DNA from: Chenopodium formosanum
Lineage: Eukaryota; Streptophyta; Magnoliopsida; Caryophyllales; Amaranthaceae
DNA: 64,000 nt
Reading direction: 5' to 3'
Assembly (NCBI GenBank): GCA_024500155.1
Contig: CM044862.1
Coordinates: 48,432,001 to 48,496,000 of the forward strand
The notes under the pieces were generated by a model, which was not told the origin of the DNA, ran no database searches, and saw only the letters and a list, made by a program, of their open reading frames with translations. Positions 10,667-22,089 of this stretch are shown one piece after another (the first letter of the stretch is position 1; every line of letters starts with the position of its first letter). Made by a program: the position numbers and the translations under genes.

Positions 10667-13600
10667 CTATGATGATGATGATTCAGGCCGAGGAAGTCGC
10701 TTAGCAATTTCCTACAGCAGAACCGCATATGTCAATTCAAGTCACACATTAAACTAGTAAAGATGTAGATGTATTTGATCTGTAATTGCTATTAGTTTTC
10801 TAGATGCGACAAAAATAAAAATTCATATGTTTACTTAATTTTCCTAATTTAAGCTTCTTGAACTTGTTTAAATCTAGTAGCATTAGAAATTATTGTTCCA
10901 AAGTAAACAGCCTAATTAGCTATCAGATTCAGATTTAAAAATTAATATGTTAATGCTTAATGGCCTTAAATCTAAGTTTTGATATGTTAATGGTCTTCAA
11001 CAATGACTTAAAGTTTTCATCTTTAAACATTAGTATATGTTATATAAAAAGGGTAAATTTATGAACACATTTTAATAATTAAATCACAAGTAATTTTTTT
11101 GACAGTTCAACTGATTTTCAGGCAACTTCGACAGAAAATCAACACTTGGGAGTCGACAACATACTACGAGAAAAAGGCAGCTTAAAGATTTATGTTGCAA
11201 TATGTACCTCAAAGAGTTGATTTATGTTATCAGCTGTCTTTGCCGAGGTCTCAATATAGAACATCCCATTCTTCTCGGCGTATTCAATTCCCTCCTTCAT
11301 ATACCAAATTACCAATATGGAATACCAATCAAAAAAAGAGGAAAAAAAAAACACAAGCTTAATGTAAGGATACTTGTATGCAACACATACAAAACCTATC
11401 ACAGTAACTCACCTCAGCAGGAATTTCTCTACGATCTAGAAGATCAGCTTTGTTTCCAACCAAAGCCATGACTATATCAGGACTCCCATGTCTTTGCAAT
11501 TCCTGCAGAATCATTCATGTAAATGCAAATATCAATTTTAGATGATGATTCAACAAGGCCATCAATGTTTTGCATCCAGAATGGCAGAAACTATTGTCAA
11601 TAACATATAAGTCATAACAAGATCACACAAGACCTTGATGTCTAAGAACAGGATAATAATAGAAGCAAACTTTGCTCCATGTTCTATACTCTCCCCAATC
11701 AGCATTGAACATGATAGATTCAGGAATGCCAGTGTATTCTGACAACACCACTCCACTCAATTCATTCTGATAACACCTATCCATTCAACTTAAGTTGTTA
11801 GATACACACCTACATATATCATGATCTCCCAAGGTCCTGCAAACTATCCATGGCATCCATGGATGAATAATCATTTCTTAGAGCAGCCTTAATAAATGAT
11901 AGGCATGTGAAGATAACATATACAAAAATCTCTCACAAAGAAAGCAAAATATTCACCCACACTTGGCTCCCTCAGGCTAATTAATAGTAATCAACAAAAC
12001 TGAAAAGGGCAGGCAAGCGAGACTCAAGTTAAGCATGCCATAGCAAGTAAAACCTATGCTCTTATAGTTAAAAACTCAATATGAGAAATTATTCTAAAAC
12101 TTATGCAAAAGGAGTTCCATAGAACACAACCCAAATAAGTACAAGTGTATGCAATCAGTTGGTGAGATACTTAAATGAGGCCTCAACAGCCTCAACATAC
12201 TCCTAATTCCAATCTAGAACATCTAAAGTTAAGCTCAAACAACTCCATGAGGGTGTGTGCCAATAGCAAGTCATCAACATTAACATTAAGCATAGTTATT
12301 TTCTCTCGAGGTTGATAATTAGCTTGATGAGTTGTAAGGAGCAACTGAGCAACCACGTTCTCCAAACCTGATTTGTATAGTGAGCTCATGGTTGACATAT
12401 CTATGCAAGTATGCAGGAATGATTTTAGGCACTTAATAGTCTTAATTGCATGATATGGAAACAAATATATGTAAAAATATATCTTATAACTATCTAGATG
12501 CCTTGTTTTTAGGTTTATTGACTTTTACCAATATATGTCTCTCTCTCATGAGTGTTTCATTTATGCAAAACATTCCCCGATTGTTCTATATACTGATCAA
12601 CAAATTTGTAGACTTAATCCAAGTTTTAGGATATAAAATCCTTTGACTTCTGAGGCCCAAACCTGGCCCATTGTGAAAAGAACATTGGTTTGCAAAAAAA
12701 AAAAAAATATTCTAACTCCGGGCATATGCAGTCAACAGAAAATGATTTGAGTAAAGTAAAATTTTAAATTTCAGAGCTAATATCCCGTATAAAATCAATT
12801 AAAATAGCTAGAAGATGGAAATGTTGAAAACCAATTGATTTTAACCAGAACAAATTTGATATGGGAGAGCATCTAAAACGTCTCATCAAGCAAAGAAAAC
12901 TAACTTTTGTCTTATGATAAAATATAAACAAGAATGGGGTCAGCTACTCAAATATCTCCGGTACTTGCTAATATGATCCTCTCCCCTTCCACTCCCTTGT
13001 ATCAAACGTTATATTGTCTGGCAAACCCAACTTCATGTCCTTTTGTAACTCCTTCCTTCCAAGTCATCTTTGATCTTTCCCTACCTCTTCTAAAATCCCC
13101 TTGATCCCAACCCTCTACTTTCCAATCTGGTGCATCTTCCTATCCGCTTGACATGCCTAAACCAACGCTCCACCACATTTTATCCTCAATGTCGCTAACT
13201 TTCCACTTCATATCTTCATTTTCTAGTTATATTCTTCAAAGTGCTCCCACACATCAATCTCAACATACGCATCTTCGCTACTCCCATCTTCCTAATATGA
13301 TCCTTCATGTAAGCTTGACCCATATAACAATGCTAGTCTCATAGCCACGCGATAAAACTTTCCCTTAAACTTCATACGTATGCAAAGAACACACAATACC
13401 CTAGTCGCTTCTCCATTTGAGCCAACCAGGCTTAATCATGTGGGTACATCTTGGTTAATGATTCCATTCTTTTGCAAATTCGTATACAAGTATTCAATCA
13501 CTCATAGACTTTCTTTACCATCAAATGTCACTAAATCCCCAACTGACTCTCGTTGTGATAAAACTACATTTCATGTAAAAAAATCTTGTTCCAACTTATT

Positions 13601-16600
13601 CTAAATCCCCTAAATTCTAACTTAGATTAAAAAATATATTTTTTTTGGCTAAATTTGCAATAATGGATTGGTCGATAAAGGGTGAGAGAAATACTAGTTC
13701 GTTCGAAAAAATGAGTTCTACACATATATTATGTCTTACCAACTTAAATATGATTGTGTATTAATTTAATATGTGGCAAGGATTGATCAACTTGTTAGCT
13801 AGCTAGGTTTTGGAAAGCTTCATTCAAACAAGATTCAAGTATGTACTATGTAGCAAAATGAATCAAGTGGCAACATGGAGCCAGCAAGTAGTTTGACAAG
13901 GATGCAAAAAGGCTTAAAGGTGCACCAAGGCTTTTTAGAGTTCTTTGCGCCTAAGGTGCGCCTTGCACCTCATTGAAGTGAGGCGCATATAATAAACAAT
14001 ACAAAAAAATTCTAATAAAAAAAAACCTTGTGCGCCTTAGGAATGCATCTCAATTTGCCTTAAGCTGCGCCTCATCGAAATCACCTCGCCTATACCACAA
14101 AAGGCGCATGACCCTTAGCACCTTACGCCTCAGTGCCTAGCGCACGCCTTAGGCACACCTTTTCAAACATTGATTAACTTATTGAATCAGCACACGTTAT
14201 TTTATATTACCATCGCATTTTCAGAACAATGTTCATTTGCTCACATAGTTTTGTTTATTTTTATAATCTTAATAGTATAAAGGTAAGTGAGCATGGGTAG
14301 TAGATAGATTAACTAGTGCATAATTTTTGTTCTTATTAAAATTGCCAAAAATGTTTAAGCCTATACAAAGCATATTAGCAGCAACTTCCAAATGATATAA
14401 TTCGTGTTTTCAAATACTGAGATTGTTTATATTGCAAAAAATTTATACAAGTTTGCTTTCTTTGAATTGGGATTGAAAGAGATAAAAGATCACCTCATAC
14501 TCCCTCTGTCCCCAATTGTTTGCCCCACTCTATAAATCTACTTTATTAAGGCTTTGGGCAAAAATTGGTGCACATGGGTTGACACAAATATCAATGAGGA
14601 GAGAGATAGAGTGAGTGCAAGTCGGAAAACATGCCAAAAGTAGTATGGGGCAAACTTTTGGGGACACCTTAAAAAGGAAAGTGGAGCAAATAATTAGGGA
14701 CAGAGGGATTAATAGACTGCTTTTATTATTAGGAAACACAAATTAGGTCATCCGATCAATAGAATGAGAACATTGAAACTCAATTGAGCCCTTACAGAAT
14801 CACATAAGTTATAAAGAATATGTTTTTATTTATTTTTTCGCAATTTATAAAAGATGAATCAGTGTATACGCAGCAGCCTAGCAAGTGCGGATGCACCATG
14901 CACTCATGCACCTCATGGAGACGGGCTAAAGCAATTAAATGAACCTCAAATGACCAAGGCAATACCTCTGAGGATAAGTTTATACTTAAGAGCATAGCTT
15001 TGCTGAGTTTCCTATTATGGCCTCTTATATATTTTGATGAACTACGAAACAAATCATTCATCTTCGCAGTCTTAGATCCTTATGGTCTCAATTGACTACT
15101 GAGGCCCAATACTAAAGCACTAGACTAAGCATTTGCATGTGCTTTTTGAGGCCTGAGTTGAAAAATAACAAGCATCTAAAGCTACATATTAGGAAAAGCT
15201 CAAAATATGCCAAGATGTGATAGAGCTAAATTACTCCAAAGGCCATAAAGAAGGTAGGGCATACTTTCCCCCACCTTTGATTTCTTGCTAAATTTTCCGT
15301 AAAACTTTTGCATCAAAAACTACAATGTCATCTTGACTATTATACTAATTCTTATAGCATTCTGATGTCATCTCTCTATCTCAATGAGCAACAGATGCAC
15401 AACTTTAATTGTCTATCCCAATTCAGTAATTGAAGACACAATAAAACTTTGTGTTTGAATTGCCCCACATTTGTTCCAAGTTCCAATAGCCCTTCTATTG
15501 TGGCTCTACACTAAGTCAACCTAAGGAAATGTTTCCAAACACACTACATAACAGCCAATTTGGATACCAATATACCATTTAATGAATCCATTGTTTCTCA
15601 AGAAAACATAATTATAAAAATAGAATTAAGGGCAAAAAATGACTTCTTTCCTCTAACAAGTTACAATAAGTGAAACTAAACATGTGCATTGATAGAATAG
15701 AAGTAACTTACAAAATAACAAGTTATAATAAATGAAACTAAACATGTTCATTGATTGAGTAGAAGTAACTTACGAAAAAAAGAGTAAGTCAAGACATTGT
15801 ACCTTTACCCAATATTGAGCTTTAGTAAATGACTCAGGACTTGTTAGATCATATACAACAACTGCAACTGCTGCTCCTCGATAATAAAGTGGAGCAAGCG
15901 CAGCATACCTATCATCAAAAAAAAAAAAAAAAAAAACAAAAAAAAAAACTTCATATAATAGTACAAGATTAAATAACATATTTCCTCCATTCTTTTATTA
16001 TTGCACCACTTGCCTTTATAGAAAGTTTCACAAATATTGCACCATTTCCTCTTTAGGAAAAAAATTATTTGTGCACACTACAAATACCCAACATACCCTT
16101 GCTTTTTCACACTTACTTTTTAATTTATCAATGTCACATGGGCAATTTTGTATTTTTACCTTTCTCTCTCTTACTTTTTTCCACTACCAAAATATTTGTA
16201 CCCAACCCCTATGGAGCAATAATAAAAAAACAGAGCAAGTATAACATTCTGCGAAATTCAGCATACCTTTCTTGCCCAGCAGTATCCCAGATTTCAAATT
16301 TAACAGTAGTTGAGTCCTGTAATGCTATTGTTTGCGAGAGAAAAGATGCTCCAACAGTCACCTTAACATCAAACAAAGATTTAGAACACAATTCAGCACA
16401 ATCTCTTTTCAAATATAAAGTAATTTAAACAGAAATCAATTCTTTCAACCTTAGATGTAGGATCAAACTGACCACGTACGAAACGAAGAACAATACAGCT
16501 TTTTCCAACACCAGAATCCCCAAGAAGCACGAGCTAAAAACCACCATTAGCATCAGAAAATACCTCAATTACACCAAATTCAGCTAAAATTAACAATACC

Positions 16601-16880
16601 CAAAACAAAAAATTGCTACTTAATCAAAGAAAAATCAAAATTCAATGGCACCAAATTCACATCAGCAAGAAAAACTACCTTAACTTTCAAATTTTTGGCA
16701 TCGGGAAGACCCTCAGTGCCAGGATTAAGACCATTTGGACCTCTAATAGTTCTATCTGCCATGACATTAACCAAATTAAGGGTTTTGATATGAATAAATT
16801 AGATCAAGAATTAATCAGAGTGTGAAGAAAAGTAGAGTATAAGAAGATGATATACCAGGTGCAGAGGATGCGCAACCCAT
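10667..16880 (-). CDS. RABF1: Plant-specific Rab5-type GTPase ARA6/RABF1
   Basis: Eight coding exons, minus strand: 16856-16880, 16679-16755, 16450-16533, 16267-16361, 15803-15908, 11413-11502, 11208-11294, 10667-10711. All introns are GT-AG and phases agree; the product is 202 residues, the length of Arabidopsis ARA6. It begins MGCASS, giving Gly2 for N-myristoylation and Cys3 for palmitoylation, and it lacks the C-terminal prenylation cysteines of ordinary Rabs (it ends PRPESSSS). This combination defines the plant RABF1 subgroup. GTPase motifs are present: GDSGVGKS, the switch II WDTAGQERY, NKAD and ETSAK. RABF1 regulates fusion between endosomes and the plasma membrane. Intron 5 is about 4.3 kb and swollen by transposon debris. 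A Helitron end lies 104 bp upstream of the ATG. Confidence 0.96.
12935..13300 (-). mobile_element. 3' coding remnant of an L1-type LINE in RABF1 intron 5
   Basis: Read on the minus strand, broken frames give WWSVGLGM / RHVKRI, RGRERSKMTWKEGV and KLGLPDNITFDTREWKGRI, the pattern found at the very C-terminus of plant L1-like polyproteins, followed by the conserved tail with GTCAGCTACTC on the plus strand. Several frameshifts are needed, so this is an old relic. The exact ends are not clear, and the left part of the insertion may extend to about 13620. Confidence 0.6.
13880..14175. repeat. GCGCCTTAGG-type repeat in RABF1 intron 5
   Basis: A short GC-rich stretch in an AT-rich intron. It contains many versions of GCGCCTTAGG, GGTGCGCC and AGGCGCA in both orientations, and its ends (AAGGTGCACC and, inverted, AAGGTGTGCC) are loosely inverted repeats. 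Such sequences are common as decayed DNA-transposon ends in plants. No coding potential is seen. The family is not identified. Confidence 0.45.
14500..14709. mobile_element. Stowaway-like MITE in RABF1 intron 5
   Basis: The ends read CTCCCTCTGTCCCC and GGGGACA...CAGAGGGAT-like inverted repeats, with TA on both sides (14498-14499 and 14710-14711). It is about 210 bp and non-coding. The ends belong to the same broad CTCCCTCYGT family as the MITEs at 3046 and 3318, but the interior differs. Confidence 0.75.
15655..15777. repeat. 62-bp tandem duplication just inside RABF1 intron 5
   Basis: 15655-15716 and 15717-15777 are near-identical copies that start AACAAGTTA and end in AGTAACTTAC. The array lies within 30 bp of the intron 5 donor, in the direction of transcription just downstream of coding exon 5. 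It has no coding content and no obvious function. Confidence 0.75.
15982..16238. mobile_element. MITE in RABF1 intron 4
   Basis: The ends CTCCATTCTTTTATTATTGC and, inverted, CTCTGTTTTTTTATTATTGC are about 20-bp terminal inverted repeats around a 250-bp AT-rich interior. The element fills most of the intron between exons 15803-15908 and 16267-16361 but leaves the splice sites intact. The exact border bases and target duplication are not certain. Confidence 0.6.
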
Positions 16881-16983
16881 TAGGGCGTTGAAAGTCTCTT
16901 CAGAAATGGGAAACTGGGGATTGAGATGGCTGACTCTGAATGCAATGGGAAATATTCTACGCCCAACTCGAGTTTTTCTATAA

Positions 16984-17018
16984 CTAGTGCGAATGCACCG
17001 CGCGCGATGCACGCGCAC
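16984..17018 (-). other. Helitron 3' terminus: hairpin plus CTAG
   Basis: Read on the minus strand, an 18-nt GC-rich palindrome TGCATCGCGCGCGGTGCA (7-bp stem with one G-T pair, 4-nt loop) is followed by 6 nt and then CTAG, with T as the next host base. This is the arrangement that ends plant Helitrons: a hairpin about 10 nt before a terminal CTRR, inserted between A and T without a target duplication. The terminus lies 104 bp upstream of the RABF1 start codon, so the element to the right is in the RABF1 promoter or 5' leader. Confidence 0.72.
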
Positions 17019-18080
17019 CGGCTTGTAAAGTTTATAAAGAAAACCTTAAGCAAAATGTATAAATAAAGATAATTAGTTTCATTTTTTGTTAAGCTTACAT
17101 AATTTAAATTATTAGTATGATATATATGTAAGTTAATTAGTTTATTTTGTTTAAAATTGTATGTTAGAAATTGCTGCATTATTGTGTAAAGTATCATTAA
17201 GTTGGACCGATGTATACTAATATTATTATTTATTGATTGCATATATAAATTGTAGATGTATAAAAGATTGTATCATGTTTATTTGTTCATGATGTTATTC
17301 TACTCATGAATGTGTCTAATAAAAGAATGGTTATAGCCCAACAACTTTGTTATATGCATATATAATACTATAGGCCCAATTATAACACTTTTTAAGTAAG
17401 CCCATGAATAAACCAATATATATCCAATTTAGCTAAGAAGATCAGATTAGATCTAATATATCAACATATTACATGTTTTTATGTAAATCTCTTATGTTTT
17501 TAATTATTTATCAATAATATGATTACCTATACTAATGGTTGCAAGATATTTACTAAGTAAGAATGAGATGATAAAAAAAAAAAAAAACTAAATGAATGCT
17601 AAGCTACAATGTTAGGAGATTAGAAGAAAGAGTTAAAATTAGTTGAAAAGAATTGATTTTCCATAAAAGGACATATATATTGTAATTATTAAGCAAATTA
17701 AAAACCAAACATAAATTAAAGAAGGCAAAAAAGGCAGGAAAGCATTTACAAAAAAAGGTTATAATATTACATAAATATAAAGAAATATAATTTATATTTT
17801 TAGAAAATGTTCATGTAATTGTTTTGTATACCAAGAATGGGATATTTATTTTTGGTAATTGTAAAGGCATTCTCTGTTTACGTGCATTGGGTGAAACAAT
17901 ACAATTTTTGCTTTTTTGCATGCTATGAAATACAGTCGAAAAGACACCGTAAAATTGACAGTTAGATTTGCAAATAAATACATTGAATACACATTCCTCT
18001 GCAACACAAACATCTTTTCATTTCTCTTCAGCAGCACTTCTTTCATTTTTCCACTCAACACTGCAAATTCACTATTCTCT
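17019..18080. other. Non-coding AT-rich sequence inside the 3' end of Helitron A
   Basis: AT-rich, with no ORF of recognisable kind until the acidic ORF. 17970-17980 (CAAATAAATAC) is a possible TATA-like element for that ORF, followed by a CA-rich leader (around 18000-18080) typical of plant 5' UTRs. Confidence 0.4.
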
Positions 18081-18800
18081 ATGGCTGAACACGATGATGA
18101 CACTATATTTGATGATTGGTATCGAAATTTCCTTGTGAAAAGGAAAGATAAACTAAATGGGAAGTATTTGGCTTATGATGAAGTGCGCATAGAAGCAACA
18201 AAAAAGCTTGATATGCTCACAAAGGAGATGAAAGACATCGATGGTCAAATCGCTAAATGCGATGAAGTTGCCCGACGAAAAAGAAACAAGGGTAAGATTT
18301 TTGAAATTGGGAGTTCTTTCGACTGTCCTATTGAAATTGACAGCGATACTGATGAGAAACCATCTAAAGTGACGAAAATTGAAGGGTTTATAGGAATGTC
18401 ATCTAAGAGTAAGGGCGAGTGTAGTAAGCAAATTGAGGGTAATTGTGGTGGCGTGGAAGGTGGGGAAGCAGATATGGATATTAGTGATGAAGAAGTAGTA
18501 GAGAGACAGGTCATTTCTTCAACAGTGGTTGTGCAGGCTGAGCAAGTTCAGGAACATAATGCAATTGGTGGAAACAATGTCAATGTGATGGAACAGGGGC
18601 AACAAGAGCCGCATCAGGGGGGTCAAGATGACGATGAGGAAGAAGATATAGAGGAAGAAAGTGAGCATCAGCAGAATGAAGAGAGTGAAGAGGATCCTTG
18701 GGATCTTCAATCAGAAGAGGATCTTGGTGTTCCCTACCACTATCACTCTCCTGAGGGTTTTGGAACTGATGATGATGCATATGGCTTTGATTCTGATTGA
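18081..18800 (+). CDS. Unrecognised acidic protein, 239 residues
   Basis: The start at 18081 (CTCTATGGCT, a good plant start context) is preferred to the in-frame upstream ATG at 17916, because the intervening sequence looks like promoter and leader. Residues 1-75 are mixed charge with helix-forming character (DDWYRNFLVKRKDKL..., ending in a basic VARRKRNKGK). After that the chain is increasingly acidic, with runs such as DDDEEEDIEEESE near residue 190 and a C-terminus rich in Asp and Tyr. No known domain is seen. The ORF is intact, has no introns and reads as a real protein: low complexity is confined to the C-terminal half. It lies inside the putative Helitron A in the opposite orientation to Rep. 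A chromatin or transcription-related role would be a guess from composition only. Confidence 0.6.
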   Translation: MAEHDDDTIFDDWYRNFLVKRKDKLNGKYLAYDEVRIEATKKLDMLTKEMKDIDGQIAKCDEVARRKRNKGKIFEIGSSFDCPIEIDSDTDEKPSKVTKIEGFIGMSSKSKGECSKQIEGNCGGVEGGEADMDISDEEVVERQVISSTVVVQAEQVQEHNAIGGNNVNVMEQGQQEPHQGGQDDDEEEDIEEESEHQQNEESEEDPWDLQSEEDLGVPYHYHSPEGFGTDDDAYGFDSD

Positions 18801-19909
18801 AGTCTGTAATCAGTTTATCTTAATTTAAGTAGTTAGCAAATTAGGGACCTTATAGCCAATTATAATTATATATATTATTAAAAATGCAATGTTGCTTTAT
18901 GTATTGGTCTCTTTTTACTTATAAATCTTTTGGTTAGGGTGTTTAGTATTGTAAGATGTATGAATATTTTGGTTAATATTTGCTAATTAGTTATATAATA
19001 TGAATTGTTTTGAATGAACTACTATGTTTTAAATATTTGATGCACTTTCGTTAAGCTATTTTTGGGTTGTTCTTGTTTAAGTGAGTTTAGTGTTTGGTGC
19101 TGGCTTGTCTAAATTAAATAATTAGATAAAAAAAGCCAGGTAATGTTGGTAGCATTTTAGCTTAAGTGTAATTAGGCTTATTAGATTGCTAACTTAGTAT
19201 GCCTATTCATATGCTAAAAAGATTTTTTTTGTTAAGAGAATCGAAATGATTAGAATGAAATTATCACATAATAACATGCCATGTATATACATAAACGAAT
19301 GTAAATTAGAATGTCTAATTTGCACTCAATTTTGTCACACCAGATTGTTTGCAAATTAGAACATGAGTTTTCTTAACTTCCAACTTCCTTAGTGACATTT
19401 ATTTATTTATTTATAAAATACAAATAGAAACTCATTGAAGTTTCAATTTGATAGTGACTTTTGCATAATAAAAGTCTTCTTTTAGTAGTTTAGTGTACTA
19501 AATCATGTTGAAATGCGGGAAGTTTAACTAAGTTATAAATCAGTCAACACTAATCAAAACACATGTCCTAATACTTTAAGATATTAGCACATTTTAAGGG
19601 TTTAATGTTTAATGTTTTGAAAATTTTATATGAATTATTTGTATTCATTTTTAGAATGATCTTCTAAATAATAGATGTAGCAGCCTGTTTTGCAATTAGG
19701 AAAAGAGCTAATGCATAGAAATGTAGCTAGTGAAAGTGCAATAATAATTGATTACAATCATAATATAACTCACTGCCAAACTGGAACAATAATTTAAAGG
19801 TACTGAACTTATAATCCATTACATGGTTTTCTAATAAAATACTCATTACAATATAAGGTTACATAATTTATCATATCTTATCATATTTACTCTGTACTAA
19901 TTTAAATTG
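18801..19909. other. AT-rich gap, no feature seen
   Basis: No ORF, repeat or RNA gene that I can support. It contains the 3' ends of the two flanking convergent ORFs. Confidence 0.5.
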
Positions 19910-20359
19910 TTACCAAAACCAATATTCAATGCTTACTCTTTCACGATCTCCCGGATTCTTATCTTGACACAATGCTGAATCTTCGCTATGCACGACTGTT
20001 GTTTGAAATGCATCAGTGGTAGCCAGATTAGCTTCTTCAGTGACTTCTCTTGTGCAAATTGGAGTTTGACTTGGTTCAACCAATGATGTAGAATTATCAC
20101 AATCACTCTGAATATCTTGTTTAATCTTCTTCATTTTTTCAGTCATTGTCATTTCAGAAATCTGATTTTTTACCTCATGCAATTGCATCTCTAGATTTAC
20201 AATACTTTTCTTAACATTCAAGCAAGTGATCTTTGCATTTGATAATTGACCCTCTAAATGAATTTCTTTATGTAAAAGTTCTTGAAGCTTAGCTTCTGTC
20301 TTGCGTTTGTGGCAAGTAGAAGCATTCTTACAAACTAAAGATACATGTCTTTCTGCCAT
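19910..20359 (-). CDS. Unrecognised coiled-coil protein, 149 residues
   Basis: The ORF starts at ATG 20359 and is intronless and intact. Residues about 18-85 have a heptad-like pattern of Leu, Ile and Val (KLQELLHKEIHLEGQL and following), predicting one long coiled coil that contains LNVKKSIVNLEMQLHEVKNQI. An acidic, Ser/Thr-rich tail of about 60 residues follows. The N-terminus has three Cys and His residues (VCKNASTCHKRK) that could bind metal, but no known zinc-finger spacing is complete. It is convergent with the acidic ORF at 18081-18800 and may be Helitron cargo. Function unknown. Confidence 0.5.
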   Translation of the reverse strand: MAERHVSLVCKNASTCHKRKTEAKLQELLHKEIHLEGQLSNAKITCLNVKKSIVNLEMQLHEVKNQISEMTMTEKMKKIKQDIQSDCDNSTSLVEPSQTPICTREVTEEANLATTDAFQTTVVHSEDSALCQDKNPGDRERVSIEYWFW

Positions 20360-20409
20360 GTGAAAAAAAGAGTTTAAGGAAAATAATATGTTTTCCTTTC
20401 CTAAATAGC

Positions 20410-20423
20410 ATTGTTATATAAAG
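20410..20423 (-). promoter_or_regulatory. Probable TATA box of the coiled-coil ORF
   Basis: On the minus strand this reads CTTTATATAAC, about 55 bp upstream of the ATG at 20359. The distance leaves a short leader of about 25-30 nt after a typical transcription start. This supports transcription of the ORF but is not proof. Confidence 0.45.
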
Positions 20424-21182
20424 TACAGTTACAGCAGCTCATTGTCTAATGGGCAAATAACAGCATGTCAACTATCAAACAGCTGTATACACTACAATCC
20501 TAGCAAAGCTGGTTGCCCTATCATGTTACACAATAGTCTTGAGTATGCATGGAGGCATTACATTATATGTTGGATATTACCTACAAAAAAAAGGTTGTTT
20601 AGATAACTTCCAACACATTAAAGTTATGATGCAATTCTTTAAGTGTAAGGTTTGTATATAAGATTTAAGATTAATATTATTGTTACACACTTGAATAACC
20701 TATCCAAATTTAGCTAAGGTTTATATTATATATCTATCAAATTAAAGTTTTGCTTATTATATATGCTGTAATTCAATGTATGCAAGTAGTGTCATGTTCT
20801 GTTGTCTCAAGTATGTATACATATATCAACAAACAAATATTTGTTATATTGAAAAGTTACATTGATGTATAAAGAAAATAATAAGTTTTTGGCATTTATG
20901 TAGAGTATTATGATTCTTTGAATGTGCTTGACCTATGATTATTGCAAGAATGACTATTAGAAAGGAATCTTGAAATTAAGCTTTGTTTCAGTTCCTGAAA
21001 ATCAGGTCTGTACAAGTCCCTTTTTGGTTTAATAATATTTAATTGCAATTAATATGCAATCAATTTGCTGCATTGGTTTTGTTATACATATTGCAGTGTT
21101 TGATATTGCAGAAATCAACTTCTAAATTAGGGCTACAAGCTAATAATATACATATATTTTACTGTTCTGTGAAACAATTTCA
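20424..21182. other. AT-rich gap, no feature seen
   Basis: No supported gene. It must hold the divergent promoters of the coiled-coil ORF (minus) and the B3 gene (plus). Confidence 0.4.
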
Positions 21183-22080
21183 ATGGCAAATTTTGCAATG
21201 ACATTTACCATTTGCTATGAGGATCATCACAAAGATAAGCTGGTATGATATTTATAATTATTGGTTTAGCATTGCTATTATGTTTGTTAATAGATGTAGT
21301 TGTCTTTTGTAGTCTTTTCAAATAATTTTTTGGTTTACTTTTATGTGTTTATTACTTACAAATTGAAATGGTATATTGAAAATGTGTGTTCATCTACAGC
21401 GCATTCCAGATGATTTTAAGAATGTATTAAACGATGGTCCTAAAGGAGTTGATTTGCAATTGCAAAAATATGGTAGGGTTTGGGAAACTACCATGATACA
21501 TGAAGAGGATGAAAATGGCTGGATGATTGTATTAGCAGATGGTTGGGCAGAATTTGTTAAAGAAAATAGGATAAATAATGGAGATGGGCTAAAGTTTACA
21601 TATATAGGGGAAAGTTCTTTTCTTATACAGGTTGTTAGACCACAAGGAAGTAAGAAAACATCAGGATTTGCAAGTGACAATAGCAAAGGTGGGTCTAGCA
21701 AGAGACGTGGCCGCACACCTGCTTACCATGGCAAATCTGCAAAAATGATTGAGACAAATGAATGGATCGATGATCTTGCACGGAGCTGCCCTGAGCCATA
21801 TTTTAAATTCATCTTCACTGCTGCTTATCTTAAGAAAGGAGCAATTGTATGTTTCTTTAATATAAGTATTACTTATAGTGAAGTGTATATTGTCTGTTAT
21901 AGTTCTTTTTCCTGACGAAATTATCTTATCTGTTTCCATTTCACTAATTGCAGAATGTCCCTGTTGATTTTGCAAATAATTGGTTGAGTGAATTTGATGA
22001 GTCAACTAATGTACTCCTATAGAATTTTGGGGAACAGATTGATGCTAACCTGAAAGCTACAAAGAAGGGCGGTCTCATTA
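21183..22080 (+). pseudogene. B3 DNA-binding-domain gene (REM-like), truncated in its second B3 domain
   Basis: Exons 21183-21242, 21400-21846 and 21954 onward join in phase 0 with GT-AG introns. Residues 1 to about 100 form a B3 domain: a conserved start of FTICYEDHHKDKLRIPDDF, a strand pattern around WETTMI and GWMIVLADGW, and a closing GDGLKFTYIGESSFLIQVV. A basic linker follows (SSKRRGRTPAYHG). A second B3 domain starts at residue 160 or so (YFKFIFTAAYLKKGAINVPVDF), but TAG at 22020-22022 stops it. The same frame after the stop still looks B3-like (NFGEQIDANLKATKKGGLI) until about 22080, where similarity ends against the Helitron Rep sequence. B3 proteins bind DNA in the nucleus. I infer a once two-domain REM-type gene, broken by a stop and a rearrangement. 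Confidence 0.72.
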
Positions 22081-22089
22081 CTAAATGTA

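Noticed and set aside
11190..11471. Two opposing ORFs of 70 and 89 residues
   Set aside because: The minus one is RABF1 exon 7 plus intron, and the plus one is its shadow.
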